From Streptomyces sp. MNU76 (GTDB lineage: Bacteria > Actinomycetota > Actinomycetes > Streptomycetales > Streptomycetaceae), in NCBI RefSeq assembly GCF_020982545.1, contig NZ_JAJKLK010000030.1, forward strand, positions 338,812 to 402,811: a stretch of DNA of 64,000 nt, given 5' to 3'. A model generated the notes under the pieces. That model saw nothing but the letters and a program-made list of their open reading frames with translations, searched no databases and was not told where the DNA came from. A program made the position numbers and the translations under genes. The stretch's first letter is position 1; the number at the start of each line of letters is the position of its first letter. Below, piece by piece: positions 45,468 to 54,318 of this stretch.

Positions 45468-46300
45468 TCAGCGCTGTACTTCGCTGTTCGCCAGGACGAG
45501 CAGGGCCCGCAGGAGCGTGGTGGCCTGCCGGGTGTCGGTGCGGAGCTTGGTCAGGATCCGCCAGTTCTTGAGGTTCGCGAAGCCGTGTTCGTTGGCGGCG
45601 CGTTCGCGGCTGACCAGGCGGTTCGCTTCCTTCTCGGCGGCGGTCAGCTTGTGGTTGCGGGTGGCCTTGCGGCCGGTGATGATCACCGGGTCGTCGTCGG
45701 GTTTGTCGTCGAGGCCGACGAAGCCGAGGTCGGCCAGGGCGCCGAGGCCGGCTTCCCGCAGGTGTTCGGTGATCTTGTTGTGGCGGGCGGTGGTGATCTC
45801 GCTGGACCGGCCGGGCTTGGCTGCGGAGATCCAGATCAGGTTGCCCTTCTCGTCGGTCAGTGCGAGAAACAGCAGGCCATGGGCCTTGTGCTTGCCCGAG
45901 TAGTTCTTCCGGTCGTCCTTCCCAGTGCGGCGGTGGGTGCGGATCAGGGTGCCGTCGAGGAGGACCACGACCCGCCGCTGCGGGCGATCTTCTTCAGCGC
46001 GCGGTCCAGGCGTGGGGCGCGGGCGGCCAGCAGCTTGACGACTTCCTTCACCCAGCGGCGGACGGTGGACTCCCCGACACCGTTGCCGCCGGCCATGTCG
46101 GCCAGGCGCTGGTCGTGACGCAGGACGGCGAGCACGATGACGGCCTGCTTACCGGGTTCGGCCTTGCGCCAGACAGAGCGCATCCGGTTGCGGCGCCGGC
46201 GTATCAGGCCGGCGACGAGATCGATGGTCCGCTTCGACAGCGGGAGGCGGACCTGGTAGACAACATCCTGAGCGCCCTCGGCGGGCTGGTTTTTCGTCAC
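45468..46300 (-). pseudogene. Frameshifted transposase of IS copy 2
   Basis: Identical to the transposase at 7649-8482 apart from loss of one G. The plus strand has CCC at 45971-45973 where copy 1 has four C. This breaks the frame at the first catalytic Asp (ARSGGVVVLLDG becomes ARSGGSWSSS). The element should move only with transposase from copy 1. Confidence 0.9.
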
Positions 46301-46373
46301 ACATCAACCAACTCCCGCCGGGGGCCCTCGCGTTACGGCCGGAATCGGCCCGTCCGGCCGCCAACACCGCTGG

Positions 46374-46850
46374 TCAGCATGGCCGGTAGCGGCCCGATGC
46401 GGTGCGGACGAGCCAGCCCCGGTCGGAGAGTTTGCGCAGCTGACCCCGGACCGGCTCGATCTTCCCCGGCGTCGTCTCCCGGCCCAGTCCGACGGCAACG
46501 TCCTTGGCCATCACCGGACCGTCCGACCCGGCCACGATCTCCATGATCCGACGGTATTCCGAGGTCAGGGCCTGAAGCCCCATCCCCTCGACACGATCGG
46601 GGACCACCCGCATCCCGCCCGCACCCGGGCCCACCGTCACAGCGACCGGCTCCGGCTCCGGCTCCGGCGACACGATGCCCGACGGCCGCCGTCCACCGTC
46701 GGTGGCCTCGGCCCACTGCCCGAACACCACCTCGGCGGCCTCCAACCGGGCCACCTCCAGCTCGAGTTCGCCCAGCTCCTTACGCAGGAGCTCAGCACGT
46801 TTCGCCAGCTCAAGCCGCCGCCCGATCGTCCACGTCAGCACGTCTGTCAT
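46374..46850 (-). CDS. IS accessory protein, copy 2
   Basis: The same 158-residue coiled-coil/winged-helix protein as at 7099-7575, with no difference seen by eye. The GGAGGG ribosome-binding site is conserved. It remains intact while the neighbouring transposase is frameshifted. Confidence 0.75.
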   Translation of the reverse strand: MTDVLTWTIGRRLELAKRAELLRKELGELELEVARLEAAEVVFGQWAEATDGGRRPSGIVSPEPEPEPVAVTVGPGAGGMRVVPDRVEGMGLQALTSEYRRIMEIVAGSDGPVMAKDVAVGLGRETTPGKIEPVRGQLRKLSDRGWLVRTASGRYRPC

Positions 46851-47029
46851 GAACATCCCTCCCGACGCGGAACCTACGCGGCAGCCCCGAACCTCACGCC
46901 AGAACCCGCGAGAACGCCCGCGCCGGACGATCTCGTGCTAACGATCACGCCACCTGTCAGCGTGAGGACCTCACCGCGCATCACACCAGCCCCACTGAAC
47001 TGCGGAAACGAACTTGGCGGAGTCTCACT

Positions 47030-48215
47030 GGACGTCCTGGCCCGGCGAGGCCACCTCCAGGCTCAGGCGCACCTGGCAGATGTCGTCTCGGCCGGACCGC
47101 ACTCAGGACCCGAACGCAGGAGACGATGGATCAGAGCAGTAGTGATCCTCATGTCCTGCGACGGCCTGACCGATGTTTGGCCCACAGCGAGCCAGCACCT
47201 CACGGACCATGCCTTGTTCACCGAGCTGACCGACCGGATGATGAAACACCCCGAGTACAGGAGAGGCTGGCCCGAGGCGGTCGCCGGCCTGAGCGAATCC
47301 GCTCTCGCAGATCTCTACGCCTGCCTGATGCGACGCCCAGAACTCCAGCGCCCACGCCCCCGACGAGAACCCGGCAACCTCTACAAGGCCACGACCGACG
47401 ACACCCTGCACGACCTCGCCGATGCCCTGCTCCGTCTGCTGGTGAACAAGGAAACCACCGCCGCGGCCGATGAACTGCACCAGCTCTCCCGCACAACCCA
47501 CCGCGACCCCGGCCGCCTCACGAAGCTGGCTTGGCGCACCGCACGCCACGCCGCACGTCGGACACTCAAACCCCTGCCGGCACATCAACTGCGACAGCTG
47601 GCAGACGACCGCAGCCTGCGCGTCCCCACCAACGAATCTCACCTGCTCGATGTCGTCATGGAGGCACTCGACCGCGTCCAAGAAGCCCTCTCCGGCCCCA
47701 ACGGCCTGGCCATCCTGCTGTGGAACCGCAGAGGACATGCCGCGGGCAGCCCCATGTGGCCCATGTGGGAGGAAGATTTCAGCGACCTCGTCATGGGCCT
47801 GCTCAAGATCCACCTCAGCACGCGGCGCGTCGTCATCAACCGGGAGGTCCAAGTCGACCGCCCAGGGGCGGGAGGAGGACGTACGGACATCCACATCCAG
47901 GCGGCGACGGACGCCAAGGATCTCGAACCCTTCACTGTGGTCATCGAATGCAAGGGATGCTGGAACCCCGGCCTGGACACTGCTCTGGCCGACCAGTTGG
48001 TGGCCCGTTACCTGCGCCGCCCGAGAACCGCAGGCATCTTCCTGGTCGGCTTCTTCGACTGCGCCCTGTGGGACGACCGCCATCGGCCACGATGCACCCC
48101 GGGCCACACCAAGCAGCTGATCGAGCAGTGCCAGCACGCGCTGGCGACCCAGTGCAATGCCACGGTCCGGGCCAAAGTCCTCGACTGCAGGCCTTCAGGA
48201 ATGCAGACCGGCTAA
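47030..48215 (+). pseudogene. NACHT protein C-terminal part with PD-(D/E)XK nuclease
   Basis: This is the continuation of the gene broken at 45354. Joining at the ACT target site gives GDALDVLARRGHL with no frame change, for a total of about 1370 residues from GTG 42425. More helical repeat leads to a C-terminal nuclease core: GRTDIHIQA (Asp) then VVIECKGCWN (Glu-X-Lys) and LVARYLRRPRTAGIFLVGFF. A restriction-nuclease fold on a NACHT/STAND protein is typical of Avs-like antiphage NTPases, although in those the nuclease is usually N-terminal. An open frame begins inside the IS end at 46935, but no proper start precedes this part. Confidence 0.85.
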
Positions 48216-48600
48216 GGGCCGCGTGCGTCGATGATGCGGTCGTCGGCCGACTTCACACCCCGAATAGTGGGATGAGCTGACGTATCGTCAAGTTGGTTCG
48301 CCAGTACGCCGCGACCAGCAGCGCCCGCTCTTCCAGGACAGGCTCAACGTCGCCCGCTGCGGACCGTGTCCGCGCCAGCGCGCAGGGCAGGACGATCATC
48401 AACTTGGCGGACTGGCACGGCTTCAGCCCTGTGAACGGGGGCTATCCAAGGACGACTCCGACGCCGTGATCACACCAGCCACACCGCTTAGCTGGGTACA
48501 GGCGGCGTGCCCAGGGGCCGCCACCACCCGAAGTGTTCGCTTTACCGGCGCCAGTCAGCGGTCTTGTAGACCCCTGGACGGGGAACAGGCCAGCTCACTT
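48216..48600. other. Interval without recognisable gene
   Basis: About 385 bp after the NACHT-nuclease gene. It contains short, low-quality frames and possible transposon debris; no RNA gene or clear hairpin was found. Confidence 0.35.
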
Positions 48601-48825
48601 CTATGCACGGCGCGCGCGGCCTCCATTGATGTGATCGATCTGTTCGAGGAGAACGGCATTCAGCTGTGCACGCGCGGCCCTGACCCGCTCCAGGGCTTCC
48701 AGAAGCTCGCGACGTACCGGGACTTCTTGCCGGGCAGGGCTCCGGAGGACTTCGGCACGCACTTCGCGGGTCGCCTCTCGCAACCGGCCCAGGAGCTGGG
48801 ACAGGGCGGCGGAGGCCGTTGACAT
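48601..48825 (-). CDS. Small helical hypothetical protein
   Basis: 74 residues from ATG 48825, with GGAAGAGG three bases upstream. It is almost entirely charged helix (LLGRLREATREVRAEVL…RRELLEALERVRAARAQL), likely a short coiled coil. No family was recognised. Confidence 0.55.
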   Translation of the reverse strand: MSTASAALSQLLGRLREATREVRAEVLRSPARQEVPVRRELLEALERVRAARAQLNAVLLEQIDHINGGRARRA

Positions 48826-48968
48826 GGGCCTCTTCCGGACGGCCGGGGGAGCCTGGATCAAAGGGATGCCGTGAGGTGGCGTGTCCTGCGATTCGAGCCA
48901 AAGCCCACTGTGAGCGAGAGCGTGCCCGGCCTCGGTGGCCTCTGCGCGGGGCGTGTCCGGAACGCCCC

Positions 48969-48995
48969 AGGGCCCGCCGGTCGGCGGGCGGGCCC
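48969..48995 (-). terminator. GC-rich hairpin after secreted-protein gene
   Basis: AGGGCCCGCC pairs with GGCGGGCGGGCCCT across a short GGTC loop, with one bulged base. It lies 20 bases past the stop of the minus-strand gene ending at 49015. There is no clear T-tract, as is usual in Streptomyces. Confidence 0.6.
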
Positions 48996-49014
48996 TACAC
49001 ACACGCGGTCGGCG

Positions 49015-49560
49015 TCAGTCGTCGTAGCCGGGCGACCCGCCCAGCTCCCAGGTCTTGTCGCCGTCCCCGTCGTTGTTGATGTTGTAGATGATCTTTCCGT
49101 CGGCGGTCCACTTGCCTCCGCCGCTGTTCGTCGAGTCCGTGTTCAGGTCGCATTCGCCCGAGATGATGGTGGGTATGTCGCTGGGCTTGAAGGAATCCGC
49201 CTCGATCCAGTTGATGCCGCTCCTGAACTCGCAGCTCTCGTACCTCATGAGGGCATCGCTGCGCTCCAGCCTGAGGCCCAGCAGGAACTTGTCCATCTCG
49301 CCGACGACGTAGTTGCCCCCGCCGCTCCAGCTCCCCATCGCGTACGCGTGGTACTTGCCGGTGCTGCTGTTCAGCGACACACACAACTTGATCTTGAAAG
49401 TGACGTTGGAACCCGGGGTGTCGAACGTCTTGCTCTGGTAGTCGCTGTTGCACTTGTCCGGAACGGCCGCCACCGCCGGAGCCACCCCGAACGTCGTCGC
49501 GCAGGCCAGCGCGACCCCGCCGGTCAGCGCCGTGGCGCCTGCCCTCTTCAGCCAAGCCAT
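49015..49560 (-). CDS. Secreted hypothetical protein
   Basis: 181 residues from ATG 49560, preceded by AGGAGG at ideal spacing. A classical signal peptide is present: positive start MAWLKR, a hydrophobic stretch and APAVAA, with cleavage likely after about residue 31. The mature part has four Cys (CNSDYQ, KIKLCVSL, YESCEF, SGECDL), consistent with two disulfides, and many Gly/Asn/Asp. No family was recognised. Confidence 0.75.
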   Translation of the reverse strand: MAWLKRAGATALTGGVALACATTFGVAPAVAAVPDKCNSDYQSKTFDTPGSNVTFKIKLCVSLNSSTGKYHAYAMGSWSGGGNYVVGEMDKFLLGLRLERSDALMRYESCEFRSGINWIEADSFKPSDIPTIISGECDLNTDSTNSGGGKWTADGKIIYNINNDGDGDKTWELGGSPGYDD

Positions 49561-49769
49561 GAGTTCCTCCTGGTTGTGGTGTTCGCTGTCGTGCCGGTCC
49601 GTCCCGTTCACCGGCCGGCCCGCCAAGAGTTGCGGAGCCGGCTTCCGGCGACCTTGCGGGAACCTGGAATCAGGAGGCCCGCGGCCTGAGGGCCCCTCGT
49701 GCCCCCGCCCAGTGCCTCCCCATGCCCCATGGGGCATGGCCTATGCCATACGAGAACTTCACTGCTGCG

Positions 49770-50084
49770 TTCTCCACGGCCACCACCCGCGCGCCGCGGG
49801 GGTTGAGATGCCCGGTGAACCGTTTGATCGTGCCGCCCTTGCCGGCGGCGTCCCTGCCCTCGAACACGACGACGAGCCGACGCCCGGTCTGCTTGATCCA
49901 GCCCCGCAGCTTCAGCAGCTCAATCTGCTGGAGGCGCTTGTGCAGGTCGTACTCCCCGCGCTCCATGCGCTGGTCACGGTTAGTCCTCCCGCCAGGCGCC
50001 CACGGGAGTACCGTCCGGCCGGATCAGGACCGGGTCGTCGGCGTCGGCGTAGTCGACCCGCATCCCCGACAGCGGTTCGGTCAT
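49770..50084 (-). pseudogene. Polyphosphate kinase 2 (PPK2) relic
   Basis: A strong ribosome-binding site (GAGGAGG) precedes ATG 50084 and MRVDYADADDPVLIRPDGTP, the usual N-terminus of actinobacterial PPK2. The frame is lost after GAWRED at about 49982. The match resumes in another frame with MERGEYDLHKRLQQIELLKL, then the nucleotide-binding GRDAAGKGGTIKRF and LNPRGARVVAV. After that similarity ends near 49785, so about three quarters of the enzyme is missing. Intact PPK2 is near 280 residues and transfers phosphate from polyphosphate to nucleotides. Confidence 0.8.
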
Positions 50085-50162
50085 GTCGGCCTCCTCGTTC
50101 AGAGACCTTGATCGAAGCAAGCGGGTTCGAACGGCGGGCGAAGGGCGGGTGTTCAGCCGCGG

Positions 50163-50711
50163 CTAGTCCTTGTCCGACCACCAGCGGGCGCCGGCCTTCG
50201 ACTTCACGTCGCCGATGTCCGCGCACCAGGTGACGCGCTTGCCGGTGTCCGAGGCGCCCGTGGTGGTGCGCGCGCAGGCGCGGATCACGCGGTTCTTGAC
50301 GGTACCGCCGGAGTGTTTGTACCACTTGGAGTAGATCTTCTGGCCCTTCTTCGTGGCCTTGACGTTGCCGCAGGCGCCCTTCCAGTTGTTGCCCTCGTCG
50401 TGGCTGATGTCGACCCACACCTCGTCGCCCTTGCGTACCTTTCCGCTGAGCATTGCCGCGGAGTTGTCGGTGATCTTCCCTGTCGAGAGGATCAGTTCGC
50501 GGCCGTACTTCTTGGTTTTGCCGTCGTTGTACCTGTCGTCGCCCTTGCCCTTGTGGCTGCGGATCGTGGGCTTGTCCAGCTGGTTGTAGTCGCACTTGCC
50601 GCCCTGCGCCATCGTGCCGATCTCGGTGGCCGCGGCCGTTCCGCCGGCCAGTGTGGCGGTGAGCATGGTGGCCATGGCCGTGACCGTCAGTGTGCGTCGG
50701 ACTCGTGACAT
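50163..50711 (-). CDS. Secreted hypothetical protein
   Basis: 182 residues. Signal peptide MSRVRRTLTVTAMATMLTAT with likely cleavage after AGGTAAA (about residue 28). The mature part is Lys-rich and basic with four Cys (GGKCDY, KGACGN, IRACAR, TWCADI), probably two disulfides. It ends GARWWSDKD. No family was recognised. The gene is divergent from the XRE-glycosidase gene. Confidence 0.75.
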   Translation of the reverse strand: MSRVRRTLTVTAMATMLTATLAGGTAAATEIGTMAQGGKCDYNQLDKPTIRSHKGKGDDRYNDGKTKKYGRELILSTGKITDNSAAMLSGKVRKGDEVWVDISHDEGNNWKGACGNVKATKKGQKIYSKWYKHSGGTVKNRVIRACARTTTGASDTGKRVTWCADIGDVKSKAGARWWSDKD

Positions 50712-50946
50712 GTGGTTCGTCCCCGTTCTCTGTCTCGTTCTGTTTCTCGTTCGTTCCGTGTCGGACGTTGGTCTGTGCCGACGAGATCAACTGTGCTGTT
50801 CCGTTTGGGCCGTGGGCCAGTGATCTCGCGTCTCAACTCGCCATGGGACGTGGGCCACGCCGTTGACCTGGTGCGTTGCAGACGGTTTGGGACGGGCATG
50901 GAATGCTGGGCGGAAGTCGGAGCAAGGTGTCACGGGGGTAGAGGCC

Positions 50947-52560
50947 TTGGACGGGACGCGGGAAGTCAAGGAGTTGGCCGCCGTTCTGGCGGAGCTGAAG
51001 AGGCGCAGCGGCCTCAGCTACCAGGAGTTGGGGCGGCGGGTCTTCACCAGCAGTTCCACCCTTCACCGGTACTGCAGCGGCAAGGGGGTGCCGGGCGACT
51101 ACGACCTCGTCGTCCGTATCGCCAAGGAGTGCGGAGCCGACGCGGACGAACTGAACACGCTGCTGCGACGCTGGCGGGCCGCGACCGGGCAGGAACCGGA
51201 ACGAGGGGCGGGGCGGGAATCAGGGCAGAGGCCGGCGCCGGCGCCCGTTCGGCGGCGTCCCCTGGGCACGAGGTTCGTCCTGGCCGCCGTCATGGCACTG
51301 GTCGTCCTCTGCACCGCCGTCGCGAGCGCCCCGTACGAGGCGACGACGACCGTGCCGACGCCGGCCGGGGCGACAAGCTGGGCGCAGGCGCCGAAGCCCG
51401 TCGATCCGGAACTGTTCGGCGTGACGATGAACAGCTCCAGCGGGGCCATGCCGTCCTTCCAGACCGGCGCGCTGCGGCTGTGGGACAGCGAGACCCGCTG
51501 GGCCCAGGTGGAACCCGTACGCGGGGAGTACGACTGGTCCACGCTCGACCGGCTCCTCGACGGTGCCGAACAGGAGGGCCTGCCCACGTTGTTCGTCTTC
51601 GGCGGTACGCCCGCCTGGGCCGCCCCGGAGGCCCGGAAGGCCGCGTATCCGGACGGTTCGCGAGCGGCGCCGCCGGACGACCTGGACGACTGGGACGCCT
51701 TCGTGCGTGCTCTCGTAGGGCATGCGGGTGCCCGTATCGACGCATACGAGCTGTGGGTCATGGCGAACCATGAGCACCACTACAACGGCAGCGTCGCGAC
51801 ACTCGTGGAGATGACCCGGCGGGCGAGCCGCATCATCCGGGAGGCCGACGCGGACGCGACCGTGGTGTGCCCCTCGATCACCGAGCTGTGGACGGCCGAG
51901 GCACACGAGTACCTGCTGCGGTTCGCCGAGTCGGGCGGCTACCAGTACTGTGACGCGGCGGGGATCAAGCTGTACCAGCGTCAGGTCACCGACCCGCCGG
52001 AGACCATGCTGGAGGCGGTGCGTGATGTCGATCGGACGTTCCAGCGGGCGGGGTACCACCTGCCGCTGTGGAGCACCGGCACCACGCAGACCGTGACGCT
52101 GAACGATCCGCTGCAGGACGACACGGCGGCCGACTACGCGGTCCGCTTCTATCTGACGGGCCTGTACGCCCGGCACCGGGGCCTGGCCCGCATGTACTTC
52201 TACGCATGGGGCAACGGCAAGATCCCCCTCGTCCTCCAGGCCGAGGGCCAACCACCCACCAAGGCAGGCCTGTTCGTCGCCCGCCTCCAGCATTGGCTGG
52301 CCCACGCGGACGTCCGCTCCTGCGGCCACGGCCTCCAGATTGCCCTGCCCGAGAACGTCTGGCAGTGCGAGTTCCTCATGCCCGACGAGCACGGCACCCT
52401 CCGCAAGGCCCGCATCCGCTGGACCCACACGGGCACAGCTGACACCTCCGTCGGCACCGGCGCCCGCAGTGTCGAGTACCTCGACAGCACCGCCCGCGAG
52501 GTCGACGACCGCGAAACGGAACACATCACGGAACGACCGATACTGATCCGGTACGACTGA
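50947..52560 (+). CDS. XRE-type HTH, membrane segment and glycosidase-like domain
   Basis: About 537 residues from TTG 50947, preceded by AGAGG. Residues about 5-70 are an XRE-like helix-turn-helix (LKRRSGLSYQELGRRVFTSSSTLHRYCSG). A Pro/Arg linker leads to a membrane helix, FVLAAVMALVVLCTAVASA (about 110-128). Outside lies a TIM-barrel domain like GH39 or related glycosidases (LRLWDSETRWAQVEPVRGEY, VFGGTPAWAAP, DAYELWVMANHEHHYNG). In clan-A enzymes the strand after YE.W carries Asn-Glu; here the residues are Val-Met, so the usual acid/base Glu seems absent. It could be a sugar-sensing membrane protein instead of an enzyme. The upstream in-frame ATG 50863 has no ribosome-binding site. Confidence 0.7.
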   Translation: MDGTREVKELAAVLAELKRRSGLSYQELGRRVFTSSSTLHRYCSGKGVPGDYDLVVRIAKECGADADELNTLLRRWRAATGQEPERGAGRESGQRPAPAPVRRRPLGTRFVLAAVMALVVLCTAVASAPYEATTTVPTPAGATSWAQAPKPVDPELFGVTMNSSSGAMPSFQTGALRLWDSETRWAQVEPVRGEYDWSTLDRLLDGAEQEGLPTLFVFGGTPAWAAPEARKAAYPDGSRAAPPDDLDDWDAFVRALVGHAGARIDAYELWVMANHEHHYNGSVATLVEMTRRASRIIREADADATVVCPSITELWTAEAHEYLLRFAESGGYQYCDAAGIKLYQRQVTDPPETMLEAVRDVDRTFQRAGYHLPLWSTGTTQTVTLNDPLQDDTAADYAVRFYLTGLYARHRGLARMYFYAWGNGKIPLVLQAEGQPPTKAGLFVARLQHWLAHADVRSCGHGLQIALPENVWQCEFLMPDEHGTLRKARIRWTHTGTADTSVGTGARSVEYLDSTAREVDDRETEHITERPILIRYD

Positions 52561-52579
52561 CCGAGCCCGAGAGTGCCCC

Positions 52580-52888
52580 TCATCCCTCAGGTCGGAACGG
52601 CCGCCGCAGCCACGAGTCGAGCGCGACGTAGTCGCCGTCGGTGAGACCGAGGCGGGGGTCGACGCGATGGAGCAGGGCCAGGTCCCGATGGTGGACGGCG
52701 ACCCAGGCCCGGTCCCGGTCGGTGACCTCGTCGTCACCCATACGAACGGCCGCCCCGCCGCCCACGCGACGAGGGTGCGGGTCTTCCAGTGCGGTCCGCC
52801 GCGTACGTCCTGATTGTCCGGCAAGCTGCCGCAATGCCGTCAGAAACAGCACCAGGTCAGCTTTTCGTACACGGCAGTTGGCGTTCAC
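52580..52888 (-). CDS. Doubtful small frame
   Basis: 102 codons; the last 50 (WVAVHHRDLALLHRVDPRLG…LDSWLRRPFRPEG) have coding character. The first 50 do not. It may be the 3' end of a lost gene. It converges with the glycosidase-like gene. Confidence 0.3.
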   Translation of the reverse strand: MNANCRVRKADLVLFLTALRQLAGQSGRTRRTALEDPHPRRVGGGAAVRMGDDEVTDRDRAWVAVHHRDLALLHRVDPRLGLTDGDYVALDSWLRRPFRPEG

Positions 52889-54318
52889 CCGGGAAGGGGT
52901 CTACCGCTACCCGGCCGCAGCTTCGGGAGCGCCACCGTTGGATCGCCGAGGAGTACAAGACTCTGCCGGTCGAGTGCGGCTACCCGCAGCCGAGTCAGCG
53001 TAGGGCCGACGTTGCCATCGCCTGCCGCCAGTTTCTCGTGCAGCTTTGCCCACTGGGCGTGCAGTTCTCCAACGTCGGTCCTGTACTCGGAAAGCGCGAA
53101 GCCCAGCGGTTCGCCAGCGTACAAGTGAGAGGACAGCGCGGCAGCGATCCGTGTTCCCAGTATCTGGCCGGTCCCGGGAACGGTGAGCGTCCAACTGAAC
53201 GTGGGCTCCACATGGCCCAGGACCGCCCGCACGGGGTGTGCCCGGCCGAGCAGCTCCACAGCGGCTGGGGCCACCATCGTTCCCAGGTTTGCTACGGCCG
53301 ATACGGTGCCCAGCGCGTAACTGCCCGCCGGAAGCAGACCGGTGTACAGACTCTCGCCGCTGGCGCCGGCGGAGCAGCACGCTTGTGCGTACCAGATGCA
53401 GCCGGTCGGCATGCGACTGCACAATTCGGTCAGCGGCAGGTCGGCATGGGACACGTCGACGGGCAGCCCCAGCGCGGCCCGCATGGCCGCAGGATTATCC
53501 AACGGCCAGGTCTGGCCATGGCTGGAGGTCACGACCAGTCCGGGGGCGGTGTCCTGGAGTGTCTGGAGCAGTGCGGCTCCCGTTGCCTCATTGCCGACGA
53601 GGTGCCGGAACTGAGTGAGCGGCGGAGGGGTGAGCATCTGGGCCAGGGGCTGGGCGATGGCCGTCTTCATCAGGGTGGTGATGTCGGGAGGGCTGTGCAC
53701 GACGGTCCAACTCAGGGCACGGTCCACTGCGGTGGCGGCGCCCTGCCAGCCGGAGAGCAGCGCCTTGATGTAGTTGGCCAGTGCGTCTCCGGACAGCGGG
53801 ATCCGTCCGACCGCATGCCGGGTGCTCAGCGCGTACTGGACGTTCCAGGGAATCACCTCAGGGCCGCCGATGATCACCAGGTACTTCGGCAGGCACTTGC
53901 GCCGCACGCCGAAGTCGCTGAGGCCGACCGTCGGTTCCTCCGGCTTGTCATGGGGGTAGTAGCGGCGTAGGAAGCGGCCTTCCAGTAGCGGACGCCAGCG
54001 CAGTACTACGGTTCCGGGGCGGGCGGCCAGCAGTTGCTGGACGGGGCCCGGTGCATCCACACCGGCCGCCTTTTCTGCGTCCGAGAGCCGGGTGTCCTCC
54101 GGCTCCGGCAGCACAACGCCGTACCCCACGTCCGGTGCACTCCACTCACGCATGTCGGCAGGCGCTTCGAAGGGGAGTGGTCTCTGGCGGTGCGGGATGC
54201 CCTCCGTCCGGGCACCCCAGTATTCAGCATCCTGACCGAGAGCCGTTCGCGGTGCTTCCTCGCCAGTCCAGGCGTTGATCTGGATTTCCTCGGGCAGGAC
54301 ATCCGGCACCGTGCTCAC
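52885..54318 (-). CDS. Gingipain/caspase-like cysteine peptidase of cassette 2
   Basis: 477 residues from a GTG that overlaps the CHAT stop by four bases. It shows the peptidase C25-like pattern: KYLVIIGGPEVIPWNV (145-160) leading to VGRIPL (170-175), a catalytic His in LVVTSSHGQTW (His267), and a Cys in WYAQACCSAGASG (Cys314/315). Gingipain-like and caspase-like peptidases share the clan-CD fold with CHAT. In this cassette it takes the place held by the double caspase protein of cassette 1. No signal peptide, so it acts in the cytosol. Its target is unknown; a role as downstream protease or as substrate of CHAT is possible. Confidence 0.8.
   Translation of the reverse strand: MSTVPDVLPEEIQINAWTGEEAPRTALGQDAEYWGARTEGIPHRQRPLPFEAPADMREWSAPDVGYGVVLPEPEDTRLSDAEKAAGVDAPGPVQQLLAARPGTVVLRWRPLLEGRFLRRYYPHDKPEEPTVGLSDFGVRRKCLPKYLVIIGGPEVIPWNVQYALSTRHAVGRIPLSGDALANYIKALLSGWQGAATAVDRALSWTVVHSPPDITTLMKTAIAQPLAQMLTPPPLTQFRHLVGNEATGAALLQTLQDTAPGLVVTSSHGQTWPLDNPAAMRAALGLPVDVSHADLPLTELCSRMPTGCIWYAQACCSAGASGESLYTGLLPAGSYALGTVSAVANLGTMVAPAAVELLGRAHPVRAVLGHVEPTFSWTLTVPGTGQILGTRIAAALSSHLYAGEPLGFALSEYRTDVGELHAQWAKLHEKLAAGDGNVGPTLTRLRVAALDRQSLVLLGDPTVALPKLRPGSGRPLPG

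Larger units (their letters stand above)
45355..47026 (-). mobile_element. IS5-family element (ISL2-like), copy 2, inverted, 1672 bp
   Basis: This copy matches 6923-8595 in reverse orientation, except for one missing base in the transposase. The long terminal repeats are the same. ACT duplications flank it at 45352-45354 and 47027-47029. It lies in the NACHT-nuclease gene. The two copies face each other across 36.8 kb that carry pPIWI-RE, Gabija and NB-ARC. Confidence 0.92.

Noticed and set aside
6923..47026. Composite transposon made by the two IS copies
   Set aside because: Each copy has its own ACT duplication within a different interrupted gene, so they inserted separately rather than moving the 36.8-kb block together.
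46935..47029. A gene start inside the IS end for the nuclease part of the NACHT protein
   Set aside because: The open frame there is translated from the terminal repeat, with no ribosome-binding site; the coding sequence is continuous with 45354 across the insertion.
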